Source: Helicoverpa zea (Eukaryota; Arthropoda; Insecta; Lepidoptera; Noctuidae). From it: a stretch of DNA of 64,000 nt. Positions 33,932 through 45,676 of the stretch are shown one piece after another (position 1 is the first letter of the stretch; the number at the start of each line of letters is the position of its first letter). A program made the translations under genes and the position numbers. Under the pieces are notes generated by a model. The model ran no database searches, was not told the DNA's origin, and was given only the letters and a program-made list of their open reading frames with translations. The DNA lies in NCBI RefSeq assembly GCF_022581195.2, contig NC_061470.1:1984001-2048000 (forward strand), written 5' to 3'.

Positions 33932-36900
33932 ACATAGAATACATAATATGGTATTACAGTTTATATGTATTGATACATACAATAACAGCATGCGAAGGTC
34001 ATGTAGAATCACAAACAAAAACATATGAGAATTAAATTACCATTAAAATGCTTCATGCTTCAAATTTTCATGTTTCACGAAAATGCATGAGTCAAATACC
34101 ATTTATAAGAATAATTATTAAACATGATATGAATCTTTTAATGTACTTTGTAACTTATCTTGTAATAAGTATAAACATTCACATATTTTACATTAATTAA
34201 TACTTTTATATGTACATATTTTGTCACCAGACAAATAGTCAAAGGAAAAATACAATTTTACTAGCTGGTAAAATTTTACTTTGGTTATTAATTAGATATT
34301 GTTATGTCCTATGGAGCAGGACCACCACATTTCTAAGCATTTTTATCTTGAACTTAATGTTCTAACTTATAATATGCTTTTTTAAAAAGTGTGGCTTTTT
34401 TATATATGAGTTTTAAACCTCATGTCATTCAGTTCCAGACTGTTGCCTGGTTGTCTGGTATTTTGTTATTACATTTACTTATTTATTTACATATACAACC
34501 TTACATCTACCCTTACAGGACGTGCCTAATGCGGCAGATGGGTTCTTATTAATTCTAAACTAAACTAAAAACACATAAATAACACATCACATCACATCAC
34601 ACAAATCAACACATAAAAACTTAACTAAATTCGTCACAATATCGTTTGTGATTTGTAGGATTATTAGCGATGCTAATACAACTGTTATTAACTTCATATA
34701 TCATCATTGTCTGTTTTATCAGAATAGAACTATGTTATAATGATTTTATCCAAATAGCTTCTCTTATAGCTTCAAATAAGCATATATTCAGCTTCTGTTG
34801 AGGAACCGGCGACTATTTTGTTTCCGTGTATTCCACGAATTTGTACAATTATCAAACACTTTAATTATGTGATCTGTTGTACTTTTGCGGTCAATAACGT
34901 CGCCTCAACCGATCAGAATCTGCATACCCTGCCATCAGTTGTTTGTAATCACATTTCACATAGGTCAGCTTTAATTTAAGAGTTCCTTTTATGTATCTCA
35001 AAAGATGTTTTAACCACTTCCATAACTTCATTAATTTTACTTTGATACTGACTTATAATACCTATAGCAGCACAAATATTTGGTCATGTACTAAGCATTG
35101 CATGCGCATTGCGTACATAAGGCACTTCCATATAGATATCTTCCTTGAGAATGCCTTTCTAAACGGCGGTTTTTACATCCATAAGATGGGCATGTAAATC
35201 AAACTGATTTGCAAGAGTTAAAATAAATTGGAAAGATTATATTTGAGCTACTGGAGTCAACGTTTCGTTATAATCTTGTAAGCATTGTTGAGTGACACCA
35301 CGAGCTACTAATCGGGCTTTATACCATGTAGGTTTACCCAACTCGTTATTTTTAATTGTTCATACCCAATTTGAGCATTTTATGTTAAAATTTTTAGGTC
35401 TTGCTATGAGAGTCCAAGTATTATTTCTATGATTAGACTCTATTTCACTTTTTGTGGTTTTCAACATATGTATACTAGAATCATCCCCACTAAAAATGTC
35501 ACAATAGGTGCATGGTAGTGATTGAACAGTTGTGAGCGATAAGCAAAAATGGGTCATCAATCCTTTTATAATCTATTGGGGTACTTTGAGAATTATTTGT
35601 ATTACGTCTCAGTTTGCTAGATGAAGGTCCAGCTTCTGAGCTATTATCAGGGGAATGATTATGTTTGTGTTTGTTGCCTATTAACTTTGCCGATTTATCG
35701 TCGTTATCGTGCTTGTTAATTTAGGCGGGAATTTGAACAGGTATTATAGAAATACAACTCATCAAATCATCATCATCATTGGCCACAGAGCATCTTGGAC
35801 AGATGATTGTGGCAGTGCTTGTCTACGCGGTTATTAGTGCCGCAAGCACTTTCTTTCATCAAATCAACATCCCTCGCAATAGGGAATTGGTTATTTTCTG
35901 TATTAGGTAAATAGTTTGTAACCATTTTGGTCGTAACCAACTAATATGGCTTTAAATGACTTTTCGTCAAATTTCGAGGCTTTAGTTTTATCATGAACAT
36001 GTTGAACCGAATCATCATCATTATTTTAAATGTCTTGAATGACTTATTTTCGGTTTCGTATTTTCGGTATTGATTGTGTCATGTTTCGTATGGTGTTTTA
36101 TTATTGGCGAGCGCTTTTGTGGGTAGTCTATTTGTTAAATATGTATATTATTATAGCCTCATCCCAGAATATTTTATATAATTTCGCACTTGTAACCAAT
36201 GGTCGAGCCATTTCGGTTAACGTACGATTCATACGCTCCTCGACACCATTTTGTTGTGGCTATTCGATACTGTTAAACAGTAAGTTATTCCTTACAAACA
36301 CAATAATAATCTTTAAATTCATTAGAAAGATATTCTCGCCCACTATCGCAATATAAATTAGTTTACTTTATGGTTAAATAAGTTTTCACTTTTAGCAACA
36401 AAATCTTGAAAACATTTCAGCACTTCTGACTTAGCATACATCAAATATATATAACAGTGTAATATTACACTGTAATGTATAAAATTGTCTATAAAAGTAA
36501 CAAAATAGTTCTTATTATCTACAGTACATGGTTTTTACCAAGTATGCAAGGTTCAAATAATTCATCAGCATTACCAAATTATCAAATAAAAACATTATTT
36601 TCATCAACTACATATTTGAACATAAAATTTTTCTGTTTATTTAAGTGAGTACTATGCCGTATTATTTATACTCTTTTACACAGTCTTGGTTATTCTCTTC
36701 AACTAAATTTAAATTACTCAGAGAATTATTACTGTTTAAAAGTAATACTAAAAACATTATCGATTGATGTTCTCACCTGTCATAAAACATTTATTATTTT
36801 TAACATAAATGTTGAAAAATGTACCGACATACCAGTCTTTTGGCATATTATAACGTACCTCCGGTGAATATAAAACGTCATCAATTGATCCTTGAATTTA

Positions 36901-37910
36901 TGTTGTTACCTCGATTTACCCTTTACCAAAATCCAGGATTGAAACTCCTTTCCTAGCAACACCGATCTTCAATGGTGTGGATAATTCGACGTACGAGGTT
37001 AAAACCTTTTTACATTGTCAATCTTTTAATTTAATTTAATTTTATTTTTTGATTTGTCAATATGATATGTCATCATGATCTGTCACACCAGAATCTAAAA
37101 GAAAATAAACAGTATTAGCTATTTTCTACATAATTAGCAGACAATTAACATTATGAAATCATAAAAACGAAACCGCCCTGGTCATTGTTGCAGTATTCAA
37201 TGTTATTGGCAGACTTTTGAAGTTCACCCATTGATTTATTTTGCTGCAGTCCCTTTAAGTAACGGCAGTCCTTTTTGAAATTATTCTGACGTCCGCAATG
37301 ATCACAATACATTTTTGATATTATATGCATTGAATTTCCTGGTTGATAATTATTTTTATTCTTCTTCTTTCGTGTCGATGACATGTCTTATAGTGAGACT
37401 ACACTTTGTCAGCCCAATATGCCGCCACAGCGAGAGCTCTAATTATTTTTATTTTGAGTGTGGGTCTCATTATTATTATACAATTCATGTTCGAGTAGGC
37501 GTAGTCTTCACAGAAACCATATTGAGTTGCTCATCACCTAGCAACGCAGAAATAACACCGTCATAAGATGTGATATTTTGTTCATTGTTAATGCAATTTT
37601 AATTTACACTCTTTCACTGAATTTAAAATTTTGTTGTATTACTTTTAACTACAGAAAACGGCCTGGGCCCATAACCTGTTGGATATGGGTGCAGGTGAGA
37701 CAAAGAAAACACATGTATCCTGAACGACTGTTATATTTCGAAAGTAAGAACGTACGATTAAAGTGAACATTGAATGATTGAATGTTTGACGAATGATTGA
37801 AGTAGGTATGCTTTATATAATCTTGGATATTTGTAAAGGAGGTATTATACGTACATCGTGCGTATATTCCAACAGACATTACTTTAACTTTTGATGAAGA
37901 AACTGGCCGT
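32949..37910. mobile_element. MITE split by the Copia insertion
   Basis: GCCAGTTTCTTCATCAAAAG at 32951 pairs with CTTTTGATGAAGAAACTGGC ending at 37907. Inside, GACGGTCAAAT-type stretches (CGGTCAAAT near 33016; ATTTGACCG near 33073) form a further stem. Removing 33100-37874 and one copy of GACAT restores one short palindromic element of about 190 bp. Confidence 0.8.
33100..37874 (-). mobile_element. Copia-type LTR retrotransposon, decayed coding region
   Basis: Identical 198-bp LTRs (33100-33297 and 37677-37874) start TGTTGG and end CCAACA. They are flanked by the 5-bp duplication GACAT (33095-33099; 37875-37879). On the minus strand the 5' LTR is followed by GGTTATGGGCCCAG, complementary to the anticodon region of initiator tRNA-Met, the Copia-type primer. 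A GAGGGGGGC polypurine tract precedes the 3' LTR. The remains of the polyprotein lie in the expected order: a CDHCGRQNN zinc-knuckle-like box (about 37260-37310), an integrase piece with NGVEERMNRTLTEMAR (about 36170-36240), and an RT start with WTLIARPK and YKARLVARG (about 35270-35420). All are broken by stops or shifts. Short interspersed repeats are nested near 33360-33500 and 33760-33927, the latter next to a run of about 30 T. Confidence 0.88.
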
Positions 37911-38856
37911 AAATGAATTAATCTAAATATTTTTAGGCCTAAATAAAAAGAAAATTAAATATCAAGATTGTGTCTATGTAGACACGAAATAGTTTTCTAT
38001 AACTACTGTTTAAAGACATTTTTGAATAGGGAAAAAACAAAAATGTGAAGATTGCACTAACAATATTTTGTATATAGCTATTTTATTTCATTTAGATATA
38101 GTTTTCCTAATATAACAACTATTATTGTAAAAAGAAACATTATATTTTAAATCTAAGGTCCTTATTTCAATATTGGTTTGTTGATATTCTCCATAGACAG
38201 TGGCGCCACGATTACGTTCCTAAGTACATATATTGGGGCTCAATTCTGCAAATTTTACTTAAGGTACATACGATTGATATCCAACTGAGTTTCAATCACG
38301 ACTCAATTACGATCGAAGCATATGAGTTATTTCGTAAATACTTGCATCGTAACTAAATCATAATCGAATTGTAATGGACTCTCATTTGTATCGTTGTAGA
38401 TGTTGCCATTCAAATTCTACCAAGAGTTTTATTCAGTTAATTAATTAATACATATGATATGAACTGTAATGAATTATTATTAACCCGTTGTATGCCGGTG
38501 CGTAGATATACGCGAGACACAATTAATTTTCTATTGTTCTATAATTAGCGGCATTCAAGCGATTAAACGTTTTTATCCTTTTCTGTGATTAAATAGTTAA
38601 TCATATCTCCACAATTGATTTATAATTGCAATTTGATTGTAGAACAGACTACCCTTTAGACCAATAGCAGTCCAGTATAATTAGCAGAATGCTCGCTGAG
38701 GCTAAAACTGCTATTGAGATTCAATTGATATCCAATCGACACATAATAAAATTACTAGAACTGGTCGTGTGATGACGCCTGGAACGCGTACGTCATCTCA
38801 AGCCGTTTCAGCCGTAAACGCATAACAAAAGTTTCGCAATTTCTAAAATTAGGTAC
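37911..38856. other. Spacer downstream of protease 3
   Basis: No gene is seen. 38236-38755 is a diverged relative of the GGGGCCCGATT MITE family (ends GGGGCTCAATTCTGCAAAT; inner words such as TTGATATCCAACTGAG, which pairs with CAATTGATATCCAATC near the right end). The remainder is AT-rich. Confidence 0.5.
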
Positions 38857-40524
38857 TCAAATAGCAAGCACAGTCCTTTTCATCCAGTCAGTGTAATGTG
38901 AAACCTTCGTGTATACTCCTGGGAAGTCAGGGTTTTGACACGAAACTCCGAATGACACGATGCCTACAATAAAACCGTTGTATATTAAAGGGCCCCCTGA
39001 ATCTCCTTTGCAACCGGCAGATCCTCCATTGTTGACACGCACGGCGCAAATCATGGAATTTTGAATGACTTTCGAAATAGTCTCGTATTTCCGCGTGCAA
39101 TCGTGCTGGCCTACAGTGACGAGTTTTGTGAGTTCCAGTTTATCACTCCGTAGACCGCCAAGCTGTAAAAAAGGTTTAATTTCAGAGTGCAAGTTGAATA
39201 ATGGGGTGAATCAACTGAATGTTTCGAAAGAAAGAAATCTTCTGAAAGACTCAACTTAGACAGAACAGTGCCCTAGTATTATTTTTTACATAAACATTAA
39301 AATATGGACAATAGAGCAAAATATGTTGTTGGCACCTGAATTTCATTGCGCCTGAGAATTCAGATGTTTACAATACGGGGGATAGGGTTGCTCCGAGTAC
39401 TAGAGTGGTAACACCTAATACATAATTATGACGTTGAATAAACCACAAACCTGTAATTCACCCCATCCTACGAGAGTACATTCAAAATTGTAGTCAAATT
39501 CTAATCCATGGATTGGAATTGAAGCCTTTCTAACATTACTGTTAAAGATGAACGGTTCAACCATCGCCATGATAGCTATATCGTTTGTGTTTTCTAATTC
39601 TTCGTAGTTTTCATGCACTCTGATAGCTCTCACATTGTGTATCACCCCACCAGAAGAACGGTAACTGGAGCCAACGCGAACCTTCCAGTAATTAACACTG
39701 TACAAAAAAAAACATAAAAAATCCATACCTTTGTGACTCAGCTTCACAAATAATCAAACTTTGGCATTTATAAAACAAGATACTAATAAAAAGAATATGA
39801 TTGTAACAACATCTTACTCCATGCCCATAGGAAAGCAGTGTGCAGCTGACAGAGCGTGATAATTCGTCACAATGACTCCTGCACATTCTTGTTGGAACTG
39901 CTTATTTTCAACGTCGTACTTGAACACCTGGGCCAGGATGGGGAACGGGTCTATCTCGGTATGCATATTCCTGATCATGCCTTCAACGACTTCGACTATC
40001 ACTAATGCGACTTTGCGGAGGTATTCCTTGAGAGTTATTGGGCTTTCGGTGTTTGCTGAAAAACAGACAGGAGCATAAATAAACATGTTCTACAGATGTC
40101 TACCAACATAATTTAAATGAGTAATATAATTTTAAATCCAAAATCAGCACTGAACGTTTGATTGATGAGTGGATTTGGTTAGCAAGCTGCCGTACCGACT
40201 GCAAAAGACATGTAAGAACTAAAAAACTACGGGGACAAATAATTTGTGGTGCCATCCTAAATATGGCGGACCTCGTTATAACATACCTAATAAGTAGATC
40301 ACGGGCGCAGACTGTGATGAACGCTGGTTTGCCTTTTGCCGGACATGATCGATCGATCGTGCTAGTTTTAGCCACGGGATCCTTCCTGACAAGCTGGTCG
40401 GCCAAAATATCAAAAGGTACCACTAATTTAAAACTTTATTTATACAATAAAACACTAGGAAACGCTACTTACCCCCCACACAACACCAGCTCAAATATAA
40501 TATGATGAGAATATTCCGATTCAT
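38857..40524 (-). CDS. Trypsin-fold serine protease 3, activation site and pocket changed
   Basis: S1A protease precursor of 280 residues. Exons: 40473-40524 (ATG 40524-40522), 39818-40055, 39451-39697 and 38857-39162 (TGA 38857-38859). It has a signal peptide (LIILYLSWCC). The propeptide is longer than in its sisters, and the residue aligned with the activation Arg is Gly (EGMIRN against QRTIQV and TRVIQG), so trypsin cleavage there seems lost. The catalytic triad is intact (SAAHCF, TNDIAIM, GDSGGP). Position 189 is Ala (SAGCKGDSGG) with Gly at 226. It is closely related to protease 2 in all exons and in the 5' flank, indicating recent duplication. It could be autoactivated differently, activated elsewhere, or act as a non-digestive protease. 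Confidence 0.92.
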
Positions 40525-40565
40525 TTTGGTTAAATCTTCACACTTCGATTGCACAGACACGGTTT

Positions 40566-40615
40566 GTACTGATCCGATGCAAGCACAAAACTAAATGATT
40601 GGTGTTCTCTAGAGC
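40566..40615 (-). promoter_or_regulatory. Conserved promoter block of protease 3
   Basis: The minus strand has AACACCAATCATTTAGTTTT followed by GCATCGGATCAGTAC, about 40-90 bp upstream of the ATG. It is shared with protease 2 (31544-31600) and, for the initiator part, protease 1. TCAGT is an initiator-type start site. Confidence 0.5.
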
Positions 40616-40924
40616 AGGGATGGCGAACCTTCATTGTCTCATAAAAAATATACAATGTAGCAAGGGGTGGCTTCATAGCACGATGTGAATAAAAAAATCA
40701 GGTAACGGTTACCTGGATTTTGTTGTAGGTACTTACGCAAGAGGAGTGGTGGGATGTAAAGAGAGAGACCTATTCTAAATGCTGCCCAATCAGGGACGAT
40801 CACTTTGCCAAGGATCCACAAAGAAAACTATTGAAAGTTTGCAGAAAACTTTAAATAAATAAAAAAATAATGGCGTTCGTACTTTGCCACGGGCTACCAT
40901 GAGCTAGCTGAGATCTTACTGCTG

Positions 40925-41725
40925 AAAGTAGCTGTAAGGTACATGAAACATAGGGCACGCCACCATAGTGGCGGTAAGTCCCCTCTTTGAGGAGTGGCTC
41001 GGGAGGAGTCACGGTGCCCTCACGTACCGCATGACGCAGGTCCTCACCGGACACGGTTATTTCGGGAGATACCTGCATCGAATCGGTCGTGAGGAAGCGC
41101 CTGGGTGTCACCACTCTGCGGACAGCTCCAAGGACACGGTGGAACACACAGTCCAGGAGTGCCCTGCGTGGGAAGGGCACCGCCGGGTCCTCGTCGAGGC
41201 TTTGGGCGGCGGTGACCTCTCGCGTCCGGCCCTGGTTCAGGCCATGGTCCGGGGCGAGAGGGAATGGGATGCCGTCGCCTCCTTCTGCGAAGCGGTCATG
41301 CTCGAGAAGGAGGAGGCGGAACGCCAGAGAGTTCGCACCTCTCATCCCGGCCGCCGCGCTGGACCACGTAGACACCACGGGCGCCGAGTGTCGCGAGATG
41401 ACTCCCGGCCACCGTAGGCGTGGGTCTGTCGGCGGTGAGTTCGGGTGGCTCATCGTCCCTCTGTCTGCTTAGACGACAGACCCGTGTCGACGGCGCGCGT
41501 TGTTCCACGCGCTCCTCAAAGAGATGTCAGCAACCCCAGCGGGGCCCAGTAGGGCCAAGGCCTGCCGGGGCTGCGGGCTGTTCGAAAGAGATACCGCGGC
41601 CCTGGTACATAAAAGGCCTATGAAAGAACACGACGGTTTTTAGTCAGTAAGAGTCTGACACTCCCTCACCGCTGCTAACCCACAGCGGGATTTAAAGATT
41701 TTTGACGTCGTAAAAAAAAAGGTAC
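40925..41725 (+). mobile_element. R1-clade LINE, 3' end of ORF2 plus 3'UTR
   Basis: The frame 40968-41417 encodes the C-terminus of an R1-type ORF2 protein: LTYRMTQVLTGHGYFGRYLH, then a zinc-finger-like region ending EHTVQECPAW, then a Glu/Arg-rich tail. The second Cys of the usual CHHC-type finger appears as Ser (GCHHSAD). The frame is broken just upstream near 40965, so the copy is 5'-truncated and inactive. The GC-rich 3'UTR (CCCCAGCGGGGCCCAGTAGG; GCGGCCCTGGTACATAAAAG) ends in a short A run near 41722. Tails of the same family lie at 11543, 32286, 46505, 54530 and 57735. Confidence 0.85.
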
Positions 41726-42168
41726 TTGAAACATAAAAAAGGCTTACCTATTGTGGCCAGGTAAAATCCTAACTGCGACTTTATAAATACTAACTTAATA
41801 AATCGAAATTATTTAGTTCAACTTAAAAATTTCACTGTATTATTTCAAATTAAGTATCAAGATTATGTCTGTATTTATTATTAGTTTTTAGTAACTACTG
41901 ATTAAATAAATTTATGAAAAGGGAAAAATTTAAACAAGCATTTAAAGATTGCAATAACAATATTCTGAATATATTTTCATCATTTTCATAACATAACAAC
42001 TATTATTGTAAAGCACACATTCTTTTTTTTTTTAATCTAAGGTCCATTTTCAATATCTTGTCCGGTGGCGAAATTAGGAACTAAAGTACAAATAAGTATT
42101 GGATTGTTGATATTCTCTATAGACAGTGGCGCCACCATTACAATTCTCCACATACTGGTCAAACTGTT
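41726..42168. other. Spacer between the LINE and HSCB
   Basis: AT-rich, no gene seen. TTGATATTCTC(C/T)ATAGACAG with GTGGCGCCAC(C/G)ATTAC near 42105 also occurs near 38190, so this is a dispersed repeat end. Confidence 0.5.
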
Positions 42169-43861
42169 TTACCGTATGATCCCTTTATTACGAATAGAAG
42201 ATTGTATTTGGTTGTCTATACTTGTATAATATTTCATAACACCTAATAATTTTATAACTCTTTTCATATCTCCATCGAAAAACGCTGTGGAGACTTGTTT
42301 CTGCAAACTCTTTATTTGTTTTTTATTCTCCATATTTAATGCCATTATTTCTTCTTCTGTTTCCGCATTCTCCACTTCTTCATTCTTCTCCATTATTTGC
42401 ATTAAGAATGCTTGGTCTACTTCTGTGTTTTCAGGGATCTCTTTGCCTCTTAGACGCAGCATGTATATGCCTGAAAAATATAGGTGTTTTGGTTTTACAT
42501 GTTTTTTAGTCAGTATTCAACAATAAGTAATACTGGAAGCCTCAAATTTTACTTAAGCAATATTATTTACATATGATTGACATTCAATTACGATTCAAGT
42601 ACACAGGGCATTTCGCAAAATATTCAAGTTTAAAACTTTAGATTTTTAATAATAATGTCGGGACATCTTTTCACACACGGTTGGTTAGCCCCATGGTAAG
42701 TTATTAATTAACTTGTGTTATGGGTGCTAACACAACTGATAAACTACATATAGCTACATATATACATATTTATAAATACATATTGTAACACCCAGACCAC
42801 GGCCAACAAGCATGCTCATCACACAAATGTCGACCGCACCGGGAATCGAACCCGGGACCTCAGATTCGGCAGTCCGGCTTGGTGACCATTGCGCCATAGA
42901 GGTCGTCGAGAAACTACTATTGAGATTCAATTAATATCCAATTGACACATTATTAAATTAGCAGTATTGAGACACTGGTCTACAATCACCTTTTATAATG
43001 GTTTGCAATTTTGTGTATTCACTTCTATGGGAAATTTAATTAAAAATGGCCAATAGATTCACCAAGCACCAAGCACTTTGATGGGTGGTATTATTTATTT
43101 TTTATGAAAGAAAGAAAGAAAGGTTGTGGGTAATTACCTCTATTTAAGGGTTCCAATAATGTTTTGTATGCCTCATTTACCAAAGATGAATATTTTTCAG
43201 AGATTTCTTGCTCTTCCTTTTGCCTGAAACATTTTGAAAACTTCATTAAAAACATTCTTATTATATTATAAACATTAAAGTTTTTATGAATCTATGCATG
43301 TTTGTTACACTTTCACACAAATACTACTGATTGGATTTTGATGAATTTTGGCTGTAACATAGGTGTGGGAAGTAGTTCCTTCAGGAAGAATGTGAAACCA
43401 TGGGCTAGTCAAAAATTGGTATGTAAATGGTAAACACAAACACAATACAATATTACTCAATTAAGAATTAATCAGTTTAGACATACATTAGTTTTTGTGG
43501 GATTTCCTCTTGACTATTGTGTAAAAACTAAATAAAATAGTAGGAACACAAAATGTGCAAAAACAAGTTTAATAATGTTCCATTACCTGTTTGCAAATTT
43601 ATCTGGGTGCAAATACCTCTGTAGTTCTTTATATTTCTTGGCCAGCTCCGTCTCATCTAAGTCGTAAGTTTCACTCACTCCCATGATTTTAAAATAATTG
43701 TCACCTTTGATCGGTTGCTGTAATGCATTGCAACTTCCGCAGAATAAACTGTTCTCCACATTCTTAGCGTCTTTGCCACAACACCAACATGATGAAAGAC
43801 GTATTTGTCTCAAAAAACTCTGTTTTACTACACCATTTATTATGAAATTTCTTACATTCAT
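42169..43861 (-). CDS. HSCB: Mitochondrial iron-sulfur cluster co-chaperone HSCB (HSC20/Jac1)
   Basis: J-domain co-chaperone that brings the ISCU scaffold to mitochondrial HSPA9 for Fe-S cluster transfer. Exons: 43587-43861 (ATG 43861-43859), 43138-43223 and 42169-42470 (TAA 42169-42171); phases agree and give 220 residues, a normal length. The N-terminus is basic (targeting-like). Next is the metazoan zinc module C25xxC28 and C41xxC44 (CWCCGK and CGSC), then a J-domain with HPD at residues 85-87 and DYF-like DNYFKIMG before it. The C-terminal three-helix ISCU-binding domain follows (LRLRGKEIPENTEVD, then FLMQIME). The second intron holds a tRNA-derived SINE. It is divergent from SPT3 across 518 bp. 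Confidence 0.95.
42655..42908 (-). repeat. tRNA-derived SINE in an HSCB intron
   Basis: On the minus strand it starts with TATGGCGCAATGG (A-box-like), then GGTTCGATTCC (B box) and a near-perfect T-arm (CCGGG...CCCGG). A non-tRNA body and AT-rich tail follow. The long 3' body rules out a functional tRNA. Confidence 0.8.
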
Positions 43862-44379
43862 GATTTTGAGGTTAATTTACGTTGTACGATCCAAACGGGC
43901 CTTGAAATAATTATGAAATGAGTACGAAACTTCAGCGAGGTCACGAAAAGTACACAGCTATGGCCAAGTGTTGATTTACTCAGTTTAAAAAGCTTAATTA
44001 ATTCCTAATCGTAGTTTTCGTTTCTATTTACAATTTGACATAACAATCAGCTGATCGGGATTTATATGTTTAGTTACGCACTGTTACGCATGCATGCTTT
44101 GTAAAAAGACGAATGCATAGAAATGGTATGATTGTAATAGTTCAACGTTGTAATTAATTAATTTTACACCAAGAATAATTTAAAAAGGTGGTCTGGCAGA
44201 GTATGCTAAATATAAAACAAAACTATCATCAGTTATCAAAAAAAAATTAAAATAACTAAACGAGATGGATGCTGTCATTTGTCAAACAAATCAATTCGTT
44301 TGACATTAATCTGAGTGTAAACTATTGTTTGTGAAAGCATTTATTTTTTCATCTCCGTTAAAAGCTAAAAGCTCTGACG
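43862..44379. promoter_or_regulatory. Divergent promoter region of HSCB and SPT3
   Basis: 518 bp separate the two start codons. There is no TATA box or CpG island. ACGCACTGTTACGCATGCATGC near the middle and several TTTGACA words are visible. It must hold both 5'UTRs and core promoters. Confidence 0.6.
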
Positions 44380-45324
44380 ATGGCTAATTACTTCACAATG
44401 GACGGCACTGAAACTACAAACTTCCAAAAAGAAATATCTGGCATGATGCACGGTTTCGGCGACAATCCGAACCCAAACGCAGCAACCGTTGTTTTGGTTG
44501 AAAGTATTGTTCAACAACAACTGAAGTTTATGATCCAAGAAGCACACATGAACTGCAATTTGAGGTGCGGTAAGGCTATTTCCAATTACGACATTATTTA
44601 CTTAATGAGAAAAAATACAAAGAAGTTAAAACGCTTGCATGACTACCAGTTAAAGTTGGATCAAATTGACAAGAAATGCGTCCTGAATATTGGTACGGCT
44701 AGCGAGGCAATGATAACTGGGATGATAATAGAGGAAGAGAAAGACCTAGCTGTCAAGAAGCGTAGGACACACATTGACTACATTCGGGAATTTGATGAGG
44801 CTGATGAAGTCAGTCAGATAAAGTTTGACTCCATAGACTACATAAGAAAAGTTAGAGCAGCTAAAATTACTGAGTCTATGACTTTCGAGAAGTATGAGGC
44901 ATACCATAAAGCTAGATGCATGTCTTTCCGTTCTGGGTACGGCATAGGCAAAGGCTTTGTTAAGCTCGAACGCTGGCTGAATCCAATGAAAGAGTTTAAG
45001 TTAACACAGTCCGCATTAGAAGTCCTATGCTTTATTGCTTATGAAACTGTTGCGGAGATTGTGGACGGAGTGTTCTTGGTTCGTCAAGATGGTAAGAAGA
45101 AGAGCGGAGATCCATTCAGCAAGTTTGAAGGTGGTTACTTCTGTAACCCTGTCAGTTTGAGTAATGCGGTATACATTAAGTCTGGGTACGAAGGAGTACC
45201 AGCTATAACGGTTGCAGAAGTCAGAGAAGTACTCAGAAGATATTACTCCCCAAGAACAGGAATGAATGGCTTATTCTATAGAAATATGAGTTTAGACTTG
45301 CCCATCAGATATATAGCTTTGTAA
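44380..45324 (+). CDS. SUPT3H: SPT3, histone-fold subunit of the SAGA coactivator
   Basis: Nuclear transcription factor that in SAGA contacts TBP through a paired histone fold. This is an intronless 314-residue frame. Residues 16-85 form the first histone fold (ISGMMHGFGDNPNPN, then VESIVQQQLKFMIQEA, then AISNYDIIYLMRKNTKKLKR). The middle is acidic then basic (EEEKDLAVKKRRTHIDYI). Residues 212-300 form the second fold (ALEVLCFIAYETVAEIVDG, then VSLSNAVYIKSGYEGVPAIT). Order and spacing match SPT3, and the length is close to the family norm. The start is the first ATG after stops in frame. Absence of introns could reflect an old retrocopy or intron loss, but the frame is intact and lies head-to-head with HSCB. 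AATAAA sites occur near 45912 and 46190. Confidence 0.95.
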   Translation: MANYFTMDGTETTNFQKEISGMMHGFGDNPNPNAATVVLVESIVQQQLKFMIQEAHMNCNLRCGKAISNYDIIYLMRKNTKKLKRLHDYQLKLDQIDKKCVLNIGTASEAMITGMIIEEEKDLAVKKRRTHIDYIREFDEADEVSQIKFDSIDYIRKVRAAKITESMTFEKYEAYHKARCMSFRSGYGIGKGFVKLERWLNPMKEFKLTQSALEVLCFIAYETVAEIVDGVFLVRQDGKKKSGDPFSKFEGGYFCNPVSLSNAVYIKSGYEGVPAITVAEVREVLRRYYSPRTGMNGLFYRNMSLDLPIRYIAL

Positions 45325-45676
45325 TGTGATTTTCAGGAGGTATTATTGGATAATCAAGTTTATAAGTCTATTTTTAACAGATTATTGTAAGTCTGATATT
45401 CAGGGAGGAGTTATTTCTCTCTTTTTTAGTATATGGAATGATTATACCATGTATCAGAATAGAAGTAAAGGTGGATGTTAAAAATGTGAAAGCAAACTTT
45501 AAAAACAATGGAAAATTCATTGTAAACAGTAGTTTTAAGAAAATTCGTTGAAAACTGAGGTTTATTTTGATGGACTTGGGCCTGACATGTAACGGTTCCC
45601 TTGAGTGCTGTTAGAACCAGAAATATTGTAAAAAAATATATTTCAATTTCTGTAAAAAACCTTATAGAACCTCCTT

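Noticed and set aside
40851..41453. 200-codon minus-strand frame
   Set aside because: It is antisense to the R1 LINE ORF2 end, which has recognisable protein features. The frame is a by-product of GC-rich codon usage.
42835..42908. Possible tRNA gene with a good B box and T-arm
   Set aside because: The D-arm and acceptor stem are poor, and a long SINE body follows; it is a tRNA-derived SINE.
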